NCBI RefSeq assembly: GCF_900291985.1
Contig: NZ_LT985980.1
Span: forward strand, 584,001 to 648,000
Direction: 5' to 3'
Length of the DNA: 64,000 nucleotides
DNA from: Lysinibacillus timonensis
Lineage (GTDB): Bacteria; Bacillota; Bacilli; Bacillales_A; Planococcaceae
Shown one piece after another: positions 1 through 9,008 of this stretch. Below the pieces are notes generated by a model. It worked only from the letters and a program-made list of their open reading frames with translations. It ran no database searches and was not told the DNA's origin. Every line of letters begins with the position of its first letter. Position 1 is the stretch's first letter. The position numbers were made by a program, and so were the translations under genes.

Positions 1-426
1 TCAATCATCAAGATTGACTGTCTTATCTTTTCTTGAAACTAAAATATCCTGGATAATTTCTATGTGACAGGAAGCCCACGCTTTTTCTCGAAAATGTAGG
101 AATAAAATAAACGTAATTGCAGCTAAATAAATCAGAACAAAAATTAACCAATTCCTACTGCCTGCTGCAAATAGAATAGTTTGTAAATTTTGTGAAAAAA
201 GTAAGAATAAAAATGGAACTGATGAAACATAGATTGGCATCATACCAGAACCATTCTTTTCTTTAATTAAACGATAGAAGATTAACTTCAGAGTATCGCT
301 ATCAACCGATGTATAAAAATCGCGTACCTCTTGAATATCTTTTAAATATTTCGATTCTTTTATAGTATCCGGATTCTTTTTTAAACGTCGGTATATTTTA
401 TGCGCATCGCCTCGTAAAAAGTTCAT
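1..426 (-). CDS. Small two-helix membrane protein, unknown function
   Basis: I do not recognise this protein (about 141 residues). The first ~65 residues are charged and probably cytoplasmic (KIYRRLKKNPDTIKE near the start). Two hydrophobic segments follow, around residues 65-80 and 88-110, and then a short charged tail. I chose the ATG at 426 because AAAAGGA lies about 9 bases upstream; an in-frame ATG at 438 has no ribosome site. The ribosome site sits at the foot of a long inverted repeat (440-503). The gene is complete: its stop codon is at the first bases of the window. There is no operon partner in view. Confidence 0.6.
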   Translation of the reverse strand: MNFLRGDAHKIYRRLKKNPDTIKESKYLKDIQEVRDFYTSVDSDTLKLIFYRLIKEKNGSGMMPIYVSSVPFLFLLFSQNLQTILFAAGSRNWLIFVLIYLAAITFILFLHFREKAWASCHIEIIQDILVSRKDKTVNLDD

Positions 427-439
427 TTTATACAGCATC

Positions 440-503
440 CTTTTAACATTAAACTAACTATAAAAATTTAGTTCCGTAATTTTTATAGTGTGAGTGTTAA
501 AAG
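440..503 (-). repeat. Two-tier inverted repeat abutting a ribosome site
   Basis: Outer arms CTTTTAACA (440-448) and TGTTAAAAG (495-503) enclose inner arms ACTATAAAAATT (457-468) and AATTTTTATAGT (478-489). In minus-strand RNA the last outer arm overlaps the AAAAGGA ribosome site of the gene starting at 426, so folding would partly hide it. No T-run follows, so it is not a simple terminator. Confidence 0.55.
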
Positions 504-525
504 AATTTATACTATAGGAATTATT

Positions 526-1098
526 TTAATTGTCACCTTTATTTGAGGGATGGCAGAAACACTCCAGTGTGTGGTCATTTACCAACCCTACCGCTTGCAT
601 AAATGAATAACAAATCGTACTTCCAACAAATTTGAAGCCATCTTTTTTTAAACGTTTACTCATCGCATCACTAATTTCAGTCGTTGTTGGTACATCATGT
701 ATTGTTTCCCAACAATTGATGATTGGCTTGTGGTCAACAAAGCTCCAAATATAATTTGAAAAAGAACCGTGTTCATTTTGAATTTTTATGAATGCCCGTG
801 CATTGGTTATGACACTATTTACCTTAAGGCGGTTACGGACGATTCCTGCATCTGCTAATAACTCTTGAATTTTATCATCAGTGTATTGGACAATCTTTTC
901 CGCTTCAAAGAAATCAAAAGCTCGACGGTAGTTTTCACGTTTTTGTAAAATAGTCCACCAACTTAGTCCAGCTTGAGCTCCTTCTAAACAGAGCATTTCA
1001 AACAAATGTCGATCATCAAATACAGGTACACCCCATTCTTTATCATGATAATCAATGTATAGTTGTTCTTTTGTGACCCAATTACACCTTTTCATCAT
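526..1098 (-). CDS. tag: DNA-3-methyladenine glycosylase I
   Basis: This is a base-excision repair enzyme that removes 3-methyladenine from alkylated DNA. The ~190 residues match the usual Tag length. Family marks seen are the N-terminal zinc-site residues (Cys in MMKRCNW and His in DYHDKEWGVP), the catalytic-region segment LEGAQAGLSWWTILQKR, and the C-terminal zinc-site His/Cys in NDHTLECFCHP. The start is the ATG at 1098 (or 1095), behind a GGAGGGG site; the GTG at 1104 lies too close to that site. It is probably transcribed alone or with the methyltransferase behind it, since both are minus strand. Confidence 0.93.
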   Translation of the reverse strand: MMKRCNWVTKEQLYIDYHDKEWGVPVFDDRHLFEMLCLEGAQAGLSWWTILQKRENYRRAFDFFEAEKIVQYTDDKIQELLADAGIVRNRLKVNSVITNARAFIKIQNEHGSFSNYIWSFVDHKPIINCWETIHDVPTTTEISDAMSKRLKKDGFKFVGSTICYSFMQAVGLVNDHTLECFCHPSNKGDN

Positions 1099-1150
1099 TA
1101 ACACCCCTCCTTCAACTTTATTTCGAAAAATGCAGCCTCATTAACTTCTA

Positions 1151-1780
1151 TCACCCAACTTTATCTAATCGATAAATTAAAAAACGCTCGTATGTATTCT
1201 TTTCATATAAACCAGGTAGTTTGATCTCTTTTAATAAGTCAAATGAGGTTCGATTATTTAAGTAATAGCGGTAATCGTCTGAAGCGTAATATAAAATTAA
1301 ATCAATTTGTCTATTATGTTTATCGAACGAATGTAAAATATTGTTAATAATTTTAATAAATATTTGAATTGAGAACGGGTTAAAGAAATAGAAAATGTTA
1401 TCTTCCGGTTGTATTTGATACTGTTCTGCCTTACAACAATGGAAGTGTATTAATTCCTCAGTTATTTTCATCTTCTTTAAGTAACCCATTCTGTTTTTCA
1501 TTGCTTCTTCGTAAAACTCTTCATTCATTTCAATCCCTGAAACGAATGCATGAGTTAAATAATGAATAAAGAAATTCAATCTGCCTTTACCACAGCCAAA
1601 ATCCACTAAATGATCCTGTGCTGTTATGTCATAATGTTTTATTAACTCCTCTAATGCACTGTAGGGTGTAGGTTCATAAGGATGATAATATGTCGAATTG
1701 TTAACCTCCCCCTTACATCCAGTAGTACGAATGTCCAATAGTTCTTCATAAAAGCGTTCTTTCACGATAAAATCTCCCAT
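1151..1780 (-). CDS. Class I SAM-dependent methyltransferase, substrate unknown
   Basis: The 209-residue protein has a Rossmann-type SAM-binding motif I, VDFGCGKGRLNFF (around residue 60), followed by an acidic residue at the end of strand 2 (GIEMNEEFYEEA). Its N-terminal stretch YYHPYEPTPYSALEELIKHY is typical of small unclassified methyltransferases. No target-recognition domain is visible, so the substrate cannot be named. A GTG at 1765 preceded by GGGAG at good spacing may be the true start instead of the ATG at 1780, whose own ribosome site is weak. It lies ~50 bp upstream of tag on the same strand. Confidence 0.8.
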   Translation of the reverse strand: MGDFIVKERFYEELLDIRTTGCKGEVNNSTYYHPYEPTPYSALEELIKHYDITAQDHLVDFGCGKGRLNFFIHYLTHAFVSGIEMNEEFYEEAMKNRMGYLKKMKITEELIHFHCCKAEQYQIQPEDNIFYFFNPFSIQIFIKIINNILHSFDKHNRQIDLILYYASDDYRYYLNNRTSFDLLKEIKLPGLYEKNTYERFLIYRLDKVG

Positions 1781-1917
1781 CTAAGATCGCCCGGAATGTA
1801 CTCCATTTCACCCGGACACTACAATAATCCATTATACAATACAAACACAGACCAGTTAACATTTTGCCAATAAGCTTAACTGCTTTATATTCGATCAACC
1901 GATTAAACTATTTCATC

Positions 1918-2526
1918 CTAATTTCCCAGATATTCTTCTACTTGTGAACGGATTTCTTCCATATCCACTAATAACCCTGGACAGCTTTTCGTCACTCCAT
2001 CTAGTTCACGATGCCCTAGAACCTGACGGGAATCTAAATCAAACTGCTTAAGGAACTGTCCACATAATTTTAGAAAAGATGTCAATTGATTATTTGTCGG
2101 CGTTTCAATATCAAAATTGCCTGTCATACAAATACCAATAGAATTTCGATTATATCCATAAGCATGTGCACCGACATACAACCCTCTTCCTTCTACTATG
2201 GTACCATCTTTTTCAATAAAGTAATTGTATCCAATACCACTCCAACCGCGCTGCTTTTGATGAAATTCATGACATTCCTCAGCCGTCATATGTTTACGTG
2301 AAGAATGATGAACGATGATATACTGTATTTTTCCTAGCAATTCAAACGGCTCCAAAAATTGGAGATTTTTCCGAACAATTTGCACAATACCACTCCTCAA
2401 CAATTCTTCTATTTTCATTGTGAAAGAAAAAAATGCTGAATATACAAAAATCCCTAAAATAAAAAAATCAACACGATTAAAAGTCGAGTTGATTGCATTC
2501 AAGTGTCTATTTATTTTAGTTAACAC
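1918..2526 (-). CDS. N-acetylmuramoyl-L-alanine amidase (Amidase_2/PGRP fold)
   Basis: This is a peptidoglycan amidase that cuts the bond between muramic acid and the stem peptide. The catalytic domain runs from about residue 65 to the end. It has a zinc His in IIVHHSS, the PGRP-type segment GIGYNYFIEKDGTIVEGRG, a second His in VLGHRELDG, and Cys in SCPG. The N-terminus has a hydrophobic stretch (FFILGIFVYSAFFSF), which could be a membrane anchor or uncleaved signal. The long form uses a GTG at 2526; an ATG at 2418 would remove the hydrophobic part. Neither has a strong ribosome site, so the start is uncertain. Confidence 0.88.
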   Translation of the reverse strand: MLTKINRHLNAINSTFNRVDFFILGIFVYSAFFSFTMKIEELLRSGIVQIVRKNLQFLEPFELLGKIQYIIVHHSSRKHMTAEECHEFHQKQRGWSGIGYNYFIEKDGTIVEGRGLYVGAHAYGYNRNSIGICMTGNFDIETPTNNQLTSFLKLCGQFLKQFDLDSRQVLGHRELDGVTKSCPGLLVDMEEIRSQVEEYLGN

Positions 2527-2600
2527 TTTCTTAAGTTGAAAAAGATTAGTGCCTTAAGTTCATTAACCTATTTCTCCAATAACCTAATCCAGTAAATGAT

Positions 2601-2639
2601 AAAAAAAGCAAGAGTGCTCACACTGATCAACACTCTTGC
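2601..2639 (-). terminator. Rho-independent terminator of the ger operon
   Basis: The arms GCAAGAGTG and CACTCTTGC are followed on the minus strand by seven T. It lies ~130 bp beyond the last small gene of the ger operon. Confidence 0.75.
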
Positions 2640-2766
2640 AAAAACAGATTATAGTTGTCACTTTCCATAACAGATAAGTTAACATTACTAACTTTAACAG
2701 CATTTTAACATAAACACTAGTATATATTACTTCCTAGTATTCCAAACTATTCTATTTTATGTTTGA

Positions 2767-2925
2767 TCATTTTAAGACAGAGAAAAAAGGTGTAATCACA
2801 ATCGATATTGCAATGAAGAAAACCGCTATGGAACCAGGCTTATTTTTTTGTTTCCATAGTTCGAATGAAAACCCAACTGTATAGAGGAACATACTAATCA
2901 TGATTACCCATACTACTATATCCAT
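2767..2925 (-). CDS. Small two-helix protein after gerC, candidate germinant-receptor D subunit
   Basis: This 52-residue ORF starts one base after the gerC stop codon. The ribosome site GAGGG lies inside the end of gerC, about 7 bases before the ATG. It has two hydrophobic helices (VVWVIMISMFLYTVGF and SIAVFFIAISIVITPFF) joined by a charged hinge ELWKQKNKPG. Small two-helix D subunits encoded in or near ger operons are known in Bacillus, so position and topology fit that role. This is inferred from position and topology, not from sequence recognition. The operon terminator follows about 130 bp downstream, which supports it being the last cistron. Confidence 0.65.
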   Translation of the reverse strand: MDIVVWVIMISMFLYTVGFSFELWKQKNKPGSIAVFFIAISIVITPFFSVLK

Positions 2926-2926
2926 T

Positions 2927-4168
2927 CTAGTCCCTCACTTCATTTATACTTGGTAATTCACTTTGTTCTCCAAACGTACCAATCGTAACATTAACTTTTA
3001 CATTCACTCTCATATTAGGGTACGTTTTCATCCAGTCATAATCTTCAAAATCTGAACTTGTCCAAAACTTTTTTCTTGCTATAAGAGCCCAACCAAATGG
3101 TTCTCCCTTAAAGTCTTCCTGTGTTTTATTTACGAGCTTTTCAAATTTCTTCATAATTGTTTCTTCAATATGGGATTTTAGTTGTTCTAGTTTTCCTTCG
3201 TCGTATGTTTCCATACTCTGGACTGATAAGATGTCTAAGTAAAGTGGGATTGTCACATCAATTGTCGGAGTGTAGCGATTTAAATCCATTACCACCTCAT
3301 TACGATCTCTCTTCATGATTCTTGTTGAAATTCGATATTGAGGATTAAGTGGATCCGGGTAAGATGTATAAATGTCTCCCATTTCCAACGTTTCATTTAA
3401 CATTATCGCAAGTCGAGTTTCTTCCCCGTTTAATGTACCAATCATTTTTCCTTCTTTAAAAACGGCCGAACCAATAAACTGTGTATCATTAGAATCCCCT
3501 TCTATATTTAGACCACCAGCTAGGATCTCATCTTCGCCCTCCGTGTACCCATTTCCACTTCCCCCTTTAGTTGTTGCATACGTTGCTAAAAAAAGGCCTG
3601 AGTCAGCTTCTGTGATGGCAAAATAACTATGTATTTTGTTATTAGCAATAAGACCTGCTTGGTTAGCATTTTCCAAAATATATTCAAAATACTTATGGAT
3701 TCTTGTTTCTAGATTTGGTTTGTTTTCCAATAAAAACGTACTTACATTTTCTTTGGTTACGACCATTGGTATATTCCGTTTGATTTCTCGGTCTTTTGTT
3801 GCATCATACATATACCTTATAAAATCCGAATCTTTTGCAAATTCTTCCGAAACAATCAATACACCTAACATACTATAGGTGATATTTTTGGCAATAACTG
3901 AATTCGCTATGTTCTTTGCAGTAATAAAATCATTCGCGGGAAAGGTAATCACTTCTTGTGACGGTTCACTAGTGGGGCCTTCTTGTTTTGAGAACTCTGG
4001 ATTTGAAATTAAATAGGTTACGTTAATATGATTTTTTTCCCCTTTATCTAATCCTATTGCAACGACATACGCTCTTTTGTCAATACTAACTTGATCCCAA
4101 CAGCCAGTTAATAATAACAACATAAACAATAAAAAGAGAAAATAAAGTAAGCGTTTTATATTTCTCAT
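2927..4168 (-). CDS. Ger(x)C family spore germination lipoprotein (C subunit)
   Basis: This is the C subunit of a GerA-type nutrient receptor of the spore inner membrane. The protein has 413 residues, normal for the family. It begins with a lipoprotein signal ending in the lipobox LLTGC (Cys about 23), followed by WDQVSIDKRAYVVAIGLDKG, a hallmark of the family. The tail contains the conserved KFWTSSDFEDYDW-like segment. The ATG overlaps the gerB stop by 4 bases and has an AAAGGAG site. The germinant cannot be read from the sequence, so no specific gene symbol is given. Confidence 0.95.
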   Translation of the reverse strand: MRNIKRLLYFLFLLFMLLLLTGCWDQVSIDKRAYVVAIGLDKGEKNHINVTYLISNPEFSKQEGPTSEPSQEVITFPANDFITAKNIANSVIAKNITYSMLGVLIVSEEFAKDSDFIRYMYDATKDREIKRNIPMVVTKENVSTFLLENKPNLETRIHKYFEYILENANQAGLIANNKIHSYFAITEADSGLFLATYATTKGGSGNGYTEGEDEILAGGLNIEGDSNDTQFIGSAVFKEGKMIGTLNGEETRLAIMLNETLEMGDIYTSYPDPLNPQYRISTRIMKRDRNEVVMDLNRYTPTIDVTIPLYLDILSVQSMETYDEGKLEQLKSHIEETIMKKFEKLVNKTQEDFKGEPFGWALIARKKFWTSSDFEDYDWMKTYPNMRVNVKVNVTIGTFGEQSELPSINEVRD

Positions 4169-5253
4169 TGATTTAATTCTCCTTTAAGTTTTGCTATAAC
4201 CCATAATATTAAAGGAAGGAAGAAAAAAAATGGTGATGTAATATAAATATATTGCTCTCTTAGATTAAATACGGTAAATACTGGTGCCTCAGGAATTAAA
4301 CTTATAAATATGATTAATATAGCAAGTGAAGGTACAATATATTCAAATTGTTTAATTTTAAAAAGAGCCCCAAATAGTAAAGCACTTATATACAAATAGA
4401 AAGTAAATCGGATAAAGGATGCAATGAGCCAAAAAGGTAAAAATAGCGATTCTACATTCGTTAAAAACCCTAATTGAATATAACGTAGCGTTTCATGAAA
4501 AGGATAATTCATTAAATTAATAGAACGATAATCAAACAACATAATATAACTAATTAGAGAGAGTACGAATATAAACGTTACATATATGAATCCCATCCAT
4601 ATCACTTTTTTATAAACGGTTGTACTACGCACGGTGGTAGCAATTAAACCAAGATAAAGGAAATCTGAATAAATCGATGCATTGATTGTACTCTCTTTTA
4701 TTATTTCAACCATCCCATTCCCTAGTATAGGAAATAAGTAGTTAGTTCGTCCTTGAGAAAAAGTTAAAATTATGACTACAAAAAGAGCAAAATTTAACCA
4801 AGGAAGGGTAATCCAAGAAGTTGAACCAATATACGCTAAACCTTTTTTAGCTCCGTATGATGCGACACCCATTAAGACAATATAAATAATAAAAATAGGT
4901 GTTTTTACAAAGTACATAGTATTGATAATGTCTGTATAAACAGCCGAATTGATAATAATTGAGTATGTCTCAATTATCCATAAAAGAAATAACACAAATA
5001 ACCCAATATACTTTCCCAATAAATGGTTAATGATGTCAACTAAATGTTTGTTCTGATATGCAATAATAACTTTAGTTAAAAAATAGATGGGTATTATCGA
5101 AATTAGGCACATAACAATTACGGATATCCATGCTGCATTTCCTGCCTTTTCATATAATGCCGTTGGTGTACTATCAGTTAATTTTGTACCAATCGTTATA
5201 ACTATAATGGCGAAGAATTCCCTTGTTCCGATTTTTCCATTTGTATTATCCAT
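4165..5253 (-). CDS. GerAB-type spore germination permease (B subunit)
   Basis: This 362-residue integral membrane protein of the APC superfamily is the likely germinant-binding subunit. It has about ten hydrophobic helices and the family opening GKIGTREFFAIIVITIGTKL. It overlaps gerA by 8 bases and gerC by 4 bases, which shows tight translational coupling. The ATG has an AGGAGA site. B subunits bind amino acids or sugars in characterised receptors, but the ligand here is unknown. Confidence 0.95.
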   Translation of the reverse strand: MDNTNGKIGTREFFAIIVITIGTKLTDSTPTALYEKAGNAAWISVIVMCLISIIPIYFLTKVIIAYQNKHLVDIINHLLGKYIGLFVLFLLWIIETYSIIINSAVYTDIINTMYFVKTPIFIIYIVLMGVASYGAKKGLAYIGSTSWITLPWLNFALFVVIILTFSQGRTNYLFPILGNGMVEIIKESTINASIYSDFLYLGLIATTVRSTTVYKKVIWMGFIYVTFIFVLSLISYIMLFDYRSINLMNYPFHETLRYIQLGFLTNVESLFLPFWLIASFIRFTFYLYISALLFGALFKIKQFEYIVPSLAILIIFISLIPEAPVFTVFNLREQYIYITSPFFFFLPLILWVIAKLKGELNQ

Positions 5254-6817
5254 TTTTTTCTCCTGCTTTTTTCTCTATATCCTTTGGTTTTAAATATCCC
5301 GGCCTAAATATTTCGCTTCTTAACAGTCTCCTAAAAACAGTATCTTTAGATGTTGAATCGTTCGGAGTCATTGGTGCCATGTAAGGAACCCCAAAAGATT
5401 TAATGGATGTCATATAAAATAATCCAAAAGTAAATAATGCAGTCAATCCATACAATCCAAAGAAGCCTGCTGAAATGATAAAAGCGAATCGCAATAAACG
5501 GACTGTATAGTTCAAATTGGTGTCGCCTATTGCGAAGGAGCTTAAACCTCCGAGTGCCACAATAATGACAACTAGCGGACTAACAAGATTGGCTTGTACA
5601 GCAGCCTGTCCTAATATTAATGCACCTACAATACCAATAGTTGGACCGATTGGCTTTGGAACTCGTAGCCCACCTTCTCTTATCAACTCGAACCCAATTT
5701 CCAACATTAATACTTCAACTAAAGATGGAAAAGGTACAATCTCTCTCGTTGAAGAAATGGCCAAAAGTAAATCTGCAGGTATCATCTCCACATGGAAATT
5801 CGTAATTGCAACATACATTGCTGAAATAAATAGTGTAATAAATAACGCAAGTACCCTTAAAATTCTTATGAAATTTCCATATAAGAATCGTAAATAATGG
5901 TCTTCCGGGTTATGAAAAAATGACCAAAAGGTTGCAGGTAATATTAAGCAATCCGGTGAATTATCCATTATTAGGACGATAAAACCATCTTCAATAAACT
6001 CAGCTGCACGATCAGGTCTTTCCGTATATAAAATAGTTGGGAAAATTGATTTGTTATGGTCTTCAATATATTCTTCCAATATCGAAAGAGTTTGAATCGA
6101 ATCTACATCCATTGAAGTTACTTTTTTTCTGATATTGTTTAATAGTTCATCATTTGTTACATCTTTTATATAAAGTAAGTACAATTCATTCTTCGCTCTT
6201 TTCGAGATGGTAGTTGATTCAACAATGAGTTTTTCATCTCGAATTTTCTTTCTAATTAATGATATATTCGTCATAGCTTGTTCATTGAAAGATTCTTTTG
6301 GACCCTTTACGACTACTTCATTTTCCGCTTTCTCAACACTTCTTCCTTGAAACTTACCTGTACTAAGTATGAGAACATCTGATTGTCCATCAATAAAAAG
6401 TGCTGTGTTGCCATTATTTACTTCTTTAAGAACATCTTCTATTACTTGGGCTGTTTTCATCTGCGTAGAAGATAAAATCATCTCTATAGTTTTAGTATCA
6501 TCCTTATTCACAATTAATGGTCGAATGATCATCTCTTCAATGATTTTTGTATCTGAAATCGAACTAATACTAAGTGTTGCAGCCTTTATATTTAGTCCGC
6601 CAATTTCAATATTTCGAATATTAACATCACTATTAGTTGGAACGAAATAAATATCCTTAAAAATATCTAATGTATTTTCTAAATCTGTATCAATCTGCTT
6701 TTTCTTAAGCAAATCATCCTCAGTTGCTGCTTTTTCATACTGTAGATGTTCCTCTTTTATTAAATTTTTTATAAAATATTTAACTCTTTTTTTCCCCAAT
6801 TTTATTAGCAACTCCAT
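5246..6817 (-). CDS. GerAA-type spore germination protein (A subunit)
   Basis: This 523-residue A subunit has a soluble N-terminal domain of about 290 residues and a C-terminal membrane domain with four to five helices. Conserved family stretches seen are FIDGQSDVLIL, YTERPDRAAEFIEDGF and LIREGGLRVPKPIGPTIGIVG. It is the first gene of gerA-gerB-gerC-small ORF. The ribosome site is poor (AATAAGAAAAAAT before the ATG). I could not identify a convincing sigma-G promoter by eye in the 160 bp between it and the divergent radical SAM gene, although expression in the forespore is expected for the family. Confidence 0.95.
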   Translation of the reverse strand: MELLIKLGKKRVKYFIKNLIKEEHLQYEKAATEDDLLKKKQIDTDLENTLDIFKDIYFVPTNSDVNIRNIEIGGLNIKAATLSISSISDTKIIEEMIIRPLIVNKDDTKTIEMILSSTQMKTAQVIEDVLKEVNNGNTALFIDGQSDVLILSTGKFQGRSVEKAENEVVVKGPKESFNEQAMTNISLIRKKIRDEKLIVESTTISKRAKNELYLLYIKDVTNDELLNNIRKKVTSMDVDSIQTLSILEEYIEDHNKSIFPTILYTERPDRAAEFIEDGFIVLIMDNSPDCLILPATFWSFFHNPEDHYLRFLYGNFIRILRVLALFITLFISAMYVAITNFHVEMIPADLLLAISSTREIVPFPSLVEVLMLEIGFELIREGGLRVPKPIGPTIGIVGALILGQAAVQANLVSPLVVIIVALGGLSSFAIGDTNLNYTVRLLRFAFIISAGFFGLYGLTALFTFGLFYMTSIKSFGVPYMAPMTPNDSTSKDTVFRRLLRSEIFRPGYLKPKDIEKKAGEKNG

Positions 6818-7008
6818 ATTTTTTCTTATTGTTCCACTGTTAAAAAGAGTTATGTATAAAAACTGAAATTAGATTATTGTCTAGCATGATTTATTTTACC
6901 GAAGTTCAAACTACGTAAATTGTTACGATACATTGGCAAATTTGCTTAGATACTGCTAAAATCATATAGTTATCATAGTACGTGTATATAAAGGAGATTT
7001 ATTACCTA

Positions 7009-8763
7009 ATGAATATAGTTTTAACCACGCTAAATGCTAAATATATCCATACTAATTTAGCACTTCGATGTTTAAAAGTAGCAGCTCGCCCTGAGTTTGA
7101 ACCAACGATTGTTGAATATACGATTAAAGACCCTACATTCAATATCGTGACAGATCTTTATCAACATAAACCAGATGTTGTTGGGTTTAGTTGTTATATA
7201 TGGAACATTGAGGAGACAATTCGTGTTATTAAAATGTTAAAAACGGTTTCCCCTCATACGAAAATAATTTTAGGTGGGCCCGAGGTTTCCTATGATGTCC
7301 ATCATTGGTTACGTCGATTAGAAAATGAAGTTGATTTTATCGTCATGGGTGAAGGGGAGTTTTCTTTCAAACAATTACTAAAGTTCCTTGACGGTCAAAT
7401 TGAAATAGATGAAGTACCTGGTATCTGTTATCTTGTTGATGGCAAAATGAAAATACATCCACAACCTAAGAAAATCGATTTACGCGAGCTACCTAGTCCC
7501 TTCCGTTTAGAGGAAGACCGACCACATTTAGGGAAACGTATTCAATATATTGAAACAAGCCGTGGGTGTCCTTTTAGCTGTCAATTCTGTCTTTCTTCCA
7601 TTGAAGTCGGTGTTCGCTATTTTAACCGTGACAAGATTAAAGAAGATATTCGCTACTTGATGGCAAATGGTGCCAAAACAATCAAATTCGTCGATCGCAC
7701 CTTTAATATTAGCCGTAGTTATGCTATGGAAATGTTCCAGTTTTTGATTGATGAACATGTACCAGGGGTCGTTTTCCAATTCGAAATCACGGCAGATATC
7801 ATGCGTCCAGAAGTCATTCAGTTCTTAAATGACAACGCTCCAAAAGGACTATTCCGTTTTGAAATTGGTGTTCAATCCACAAATGATTTAACGAATGAAC
7901 TCGTAAAACGCCGTCAAAACTTCGAGAAGTTAAAACGAACGGTGACAATGGTTAAAGATGGTGGAAAAATTGATCAGCATCTCGATTTAATTGCTGGATT
8001 ACCAGAAGAAGATTATGATAGCTTCCGTCAAACATTTAATGATGTATTTGCAATGCGACCAGAAGAATTACAGCTCGGTTTCTTAAAACTATTACGTGGG
8101 ACAGGACTACGAGTGGAAGCTGAAAAGTATGGATACACATATGTTGATATTGCACCTTACGAAATTTTCTCCAATAACGTGTTAACTTTCGATGAAATTA
8201 TTCGTATTAAGCAAGCCGAAGACGTACTTGAAAAATATTGGAACGATCATCGCATGGACCATACCATTGAGTACCTTGTGACGAAGGGATTTGAAACACC
8301 TTTTGACTTTTTCCAAAACTTCGGAACGTATTGGGAAGAAAAAGGTTGGTCACGAATCGGTCATCAGTTGGAGGATTTATTTAGAAGATTGGAAGAGTTT
8401 TTAGCTACTCAGAACAATATCAACCTGCCAATTGTCCGTAGTTTAATGCAACTTGATTATTTATCAAAACAACAATTCCAACCGCGTAAATTGTGGTGGG
8501 AGGAACGACTGTCTGCTGATGAGCTAAAACATATTTATCAGATCCTGAAAGAATCACCGGATCTTGCAGGAAGTGAATTTGCCAGAATGAATGTAAGTGA
8601 AAAAGAATTCTTTAAGCATTCATTAATCATCCCATTTGCTTTTGATTATGAAGCTTATTTAAATGGTGATATTATTCCAATGGAAGGCTATTTATTTACC
8701 TTCTTCCGGCAAGGACAAACACCTTACTTTGCGACATTAAATAGCATTAAGGAATATAAATAA
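7009..8763 (+). CDS. B12-binding domain radical SAM protein (DUF4080 type)
   Basis: The 584-residue enzyme has an N-terminal B12-binding-like domain (about residues 1-140: LNAKYIHTNLALRCLK, VVGFSCYIWN, ILGGPEVSYD). A radical SAM domain follows, with the CX3CX2C cluster motif in TSRGCPFSCQFC. The C-terminal region corresponds to DUF4080. Similar proteins are common in Bacillales, but the reaction is not established. I chose the ATG at 7009 because AAAGGAG lies 11-12 bases upstream; the upstream GTG at 6982 lacks a site. It is a single gene followed by its own terminator. Confidence 0.9.
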   Translation: MNIVLTTLNAKYIHTNLALRCLKVAARPEFEPTIVEYTIKDPTFNIVTDLYQHKPDVVGFSCYIWNIEETIRVIKMLKTVSPHTKIILGGPEVSYDVHHWLRRLENEVDFIVMGEGEFSFKQLLKFLDGQIEIDEVPGICYLVDGKMKIHPQPKKIDLRELPSPFRLEEDRPHLGKRIQYIETSRGCPFSCQFCLSSIEVGVRYFNRDKIKEDIRYLMANGAKTIKFVDRTFNISRSYAMEMFQFLIDEHVPGVVFQFEITADIMRPEVIQFLNDNAPKGLFRFEIGVQSTNDLTNELVKRRQNFEKLKRTVTMVKDGGKIDQHLDLIAGLPEEDYDSFRQTFNDVFAMRPEELQLGFLKLLRGTGLRVEAEKYGYTYVDIAPYEIFSNNVLTFDEIIRIKQAEDVLEKYWNDHRMDHTIEYLVTKGFETPFDFFQNFGTYWEEKGWSRIGHQLEDLFRRLEEFLATQNNINLPIVRSLMQLDYLSKQQFQPRKLWWEERLSADELKHIYQILKESPDLAGSEFARMNVSEKEFFKHSLIIPFAFDYEAYLNGDIIPMEGYLFTFFRQGQTPYFATLNSIKEYK

Positions 8764-8795
8764 TAGGGCTAAATCCATGCCCCTATTCATGTACT

Positions 8796-8836
8796 AAACA
8801 AGGAACGCTCCGAGGAGGTTCCTTGTTTAATTTCTT
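8796..8836 (+). terminator. Terminator after the radical SAM gene
   Basis: The perfect 11-bp arms AAACAAGGAAC (8796-8806) and GTTCCTTGTTT (8818-8828) are followed by AATTTCTT. Confidence 0.8.
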
Positions 8837-9008
8837 GAGTATTTTTATGAATTTGAACACATTCTTATTAAAATGGTTTCAAATTATTTAAAGATTGATT
8901 AGAAAGTATAAGTTGAACTTGAATTGCATCAACTAGAGTTTTATTATTGAGTTTATAGTTTTAATTTTTCTAAATTAAAAAATAACTTTTACATATGGAG
9001 GTCTTTCC

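Noticed and set aside
5517-5897. 126-codon plus-strand ORF inside gerA
   Set aside because: Antisense shadow of a clearly coding germination gene; no ribosome site and implausible composition.
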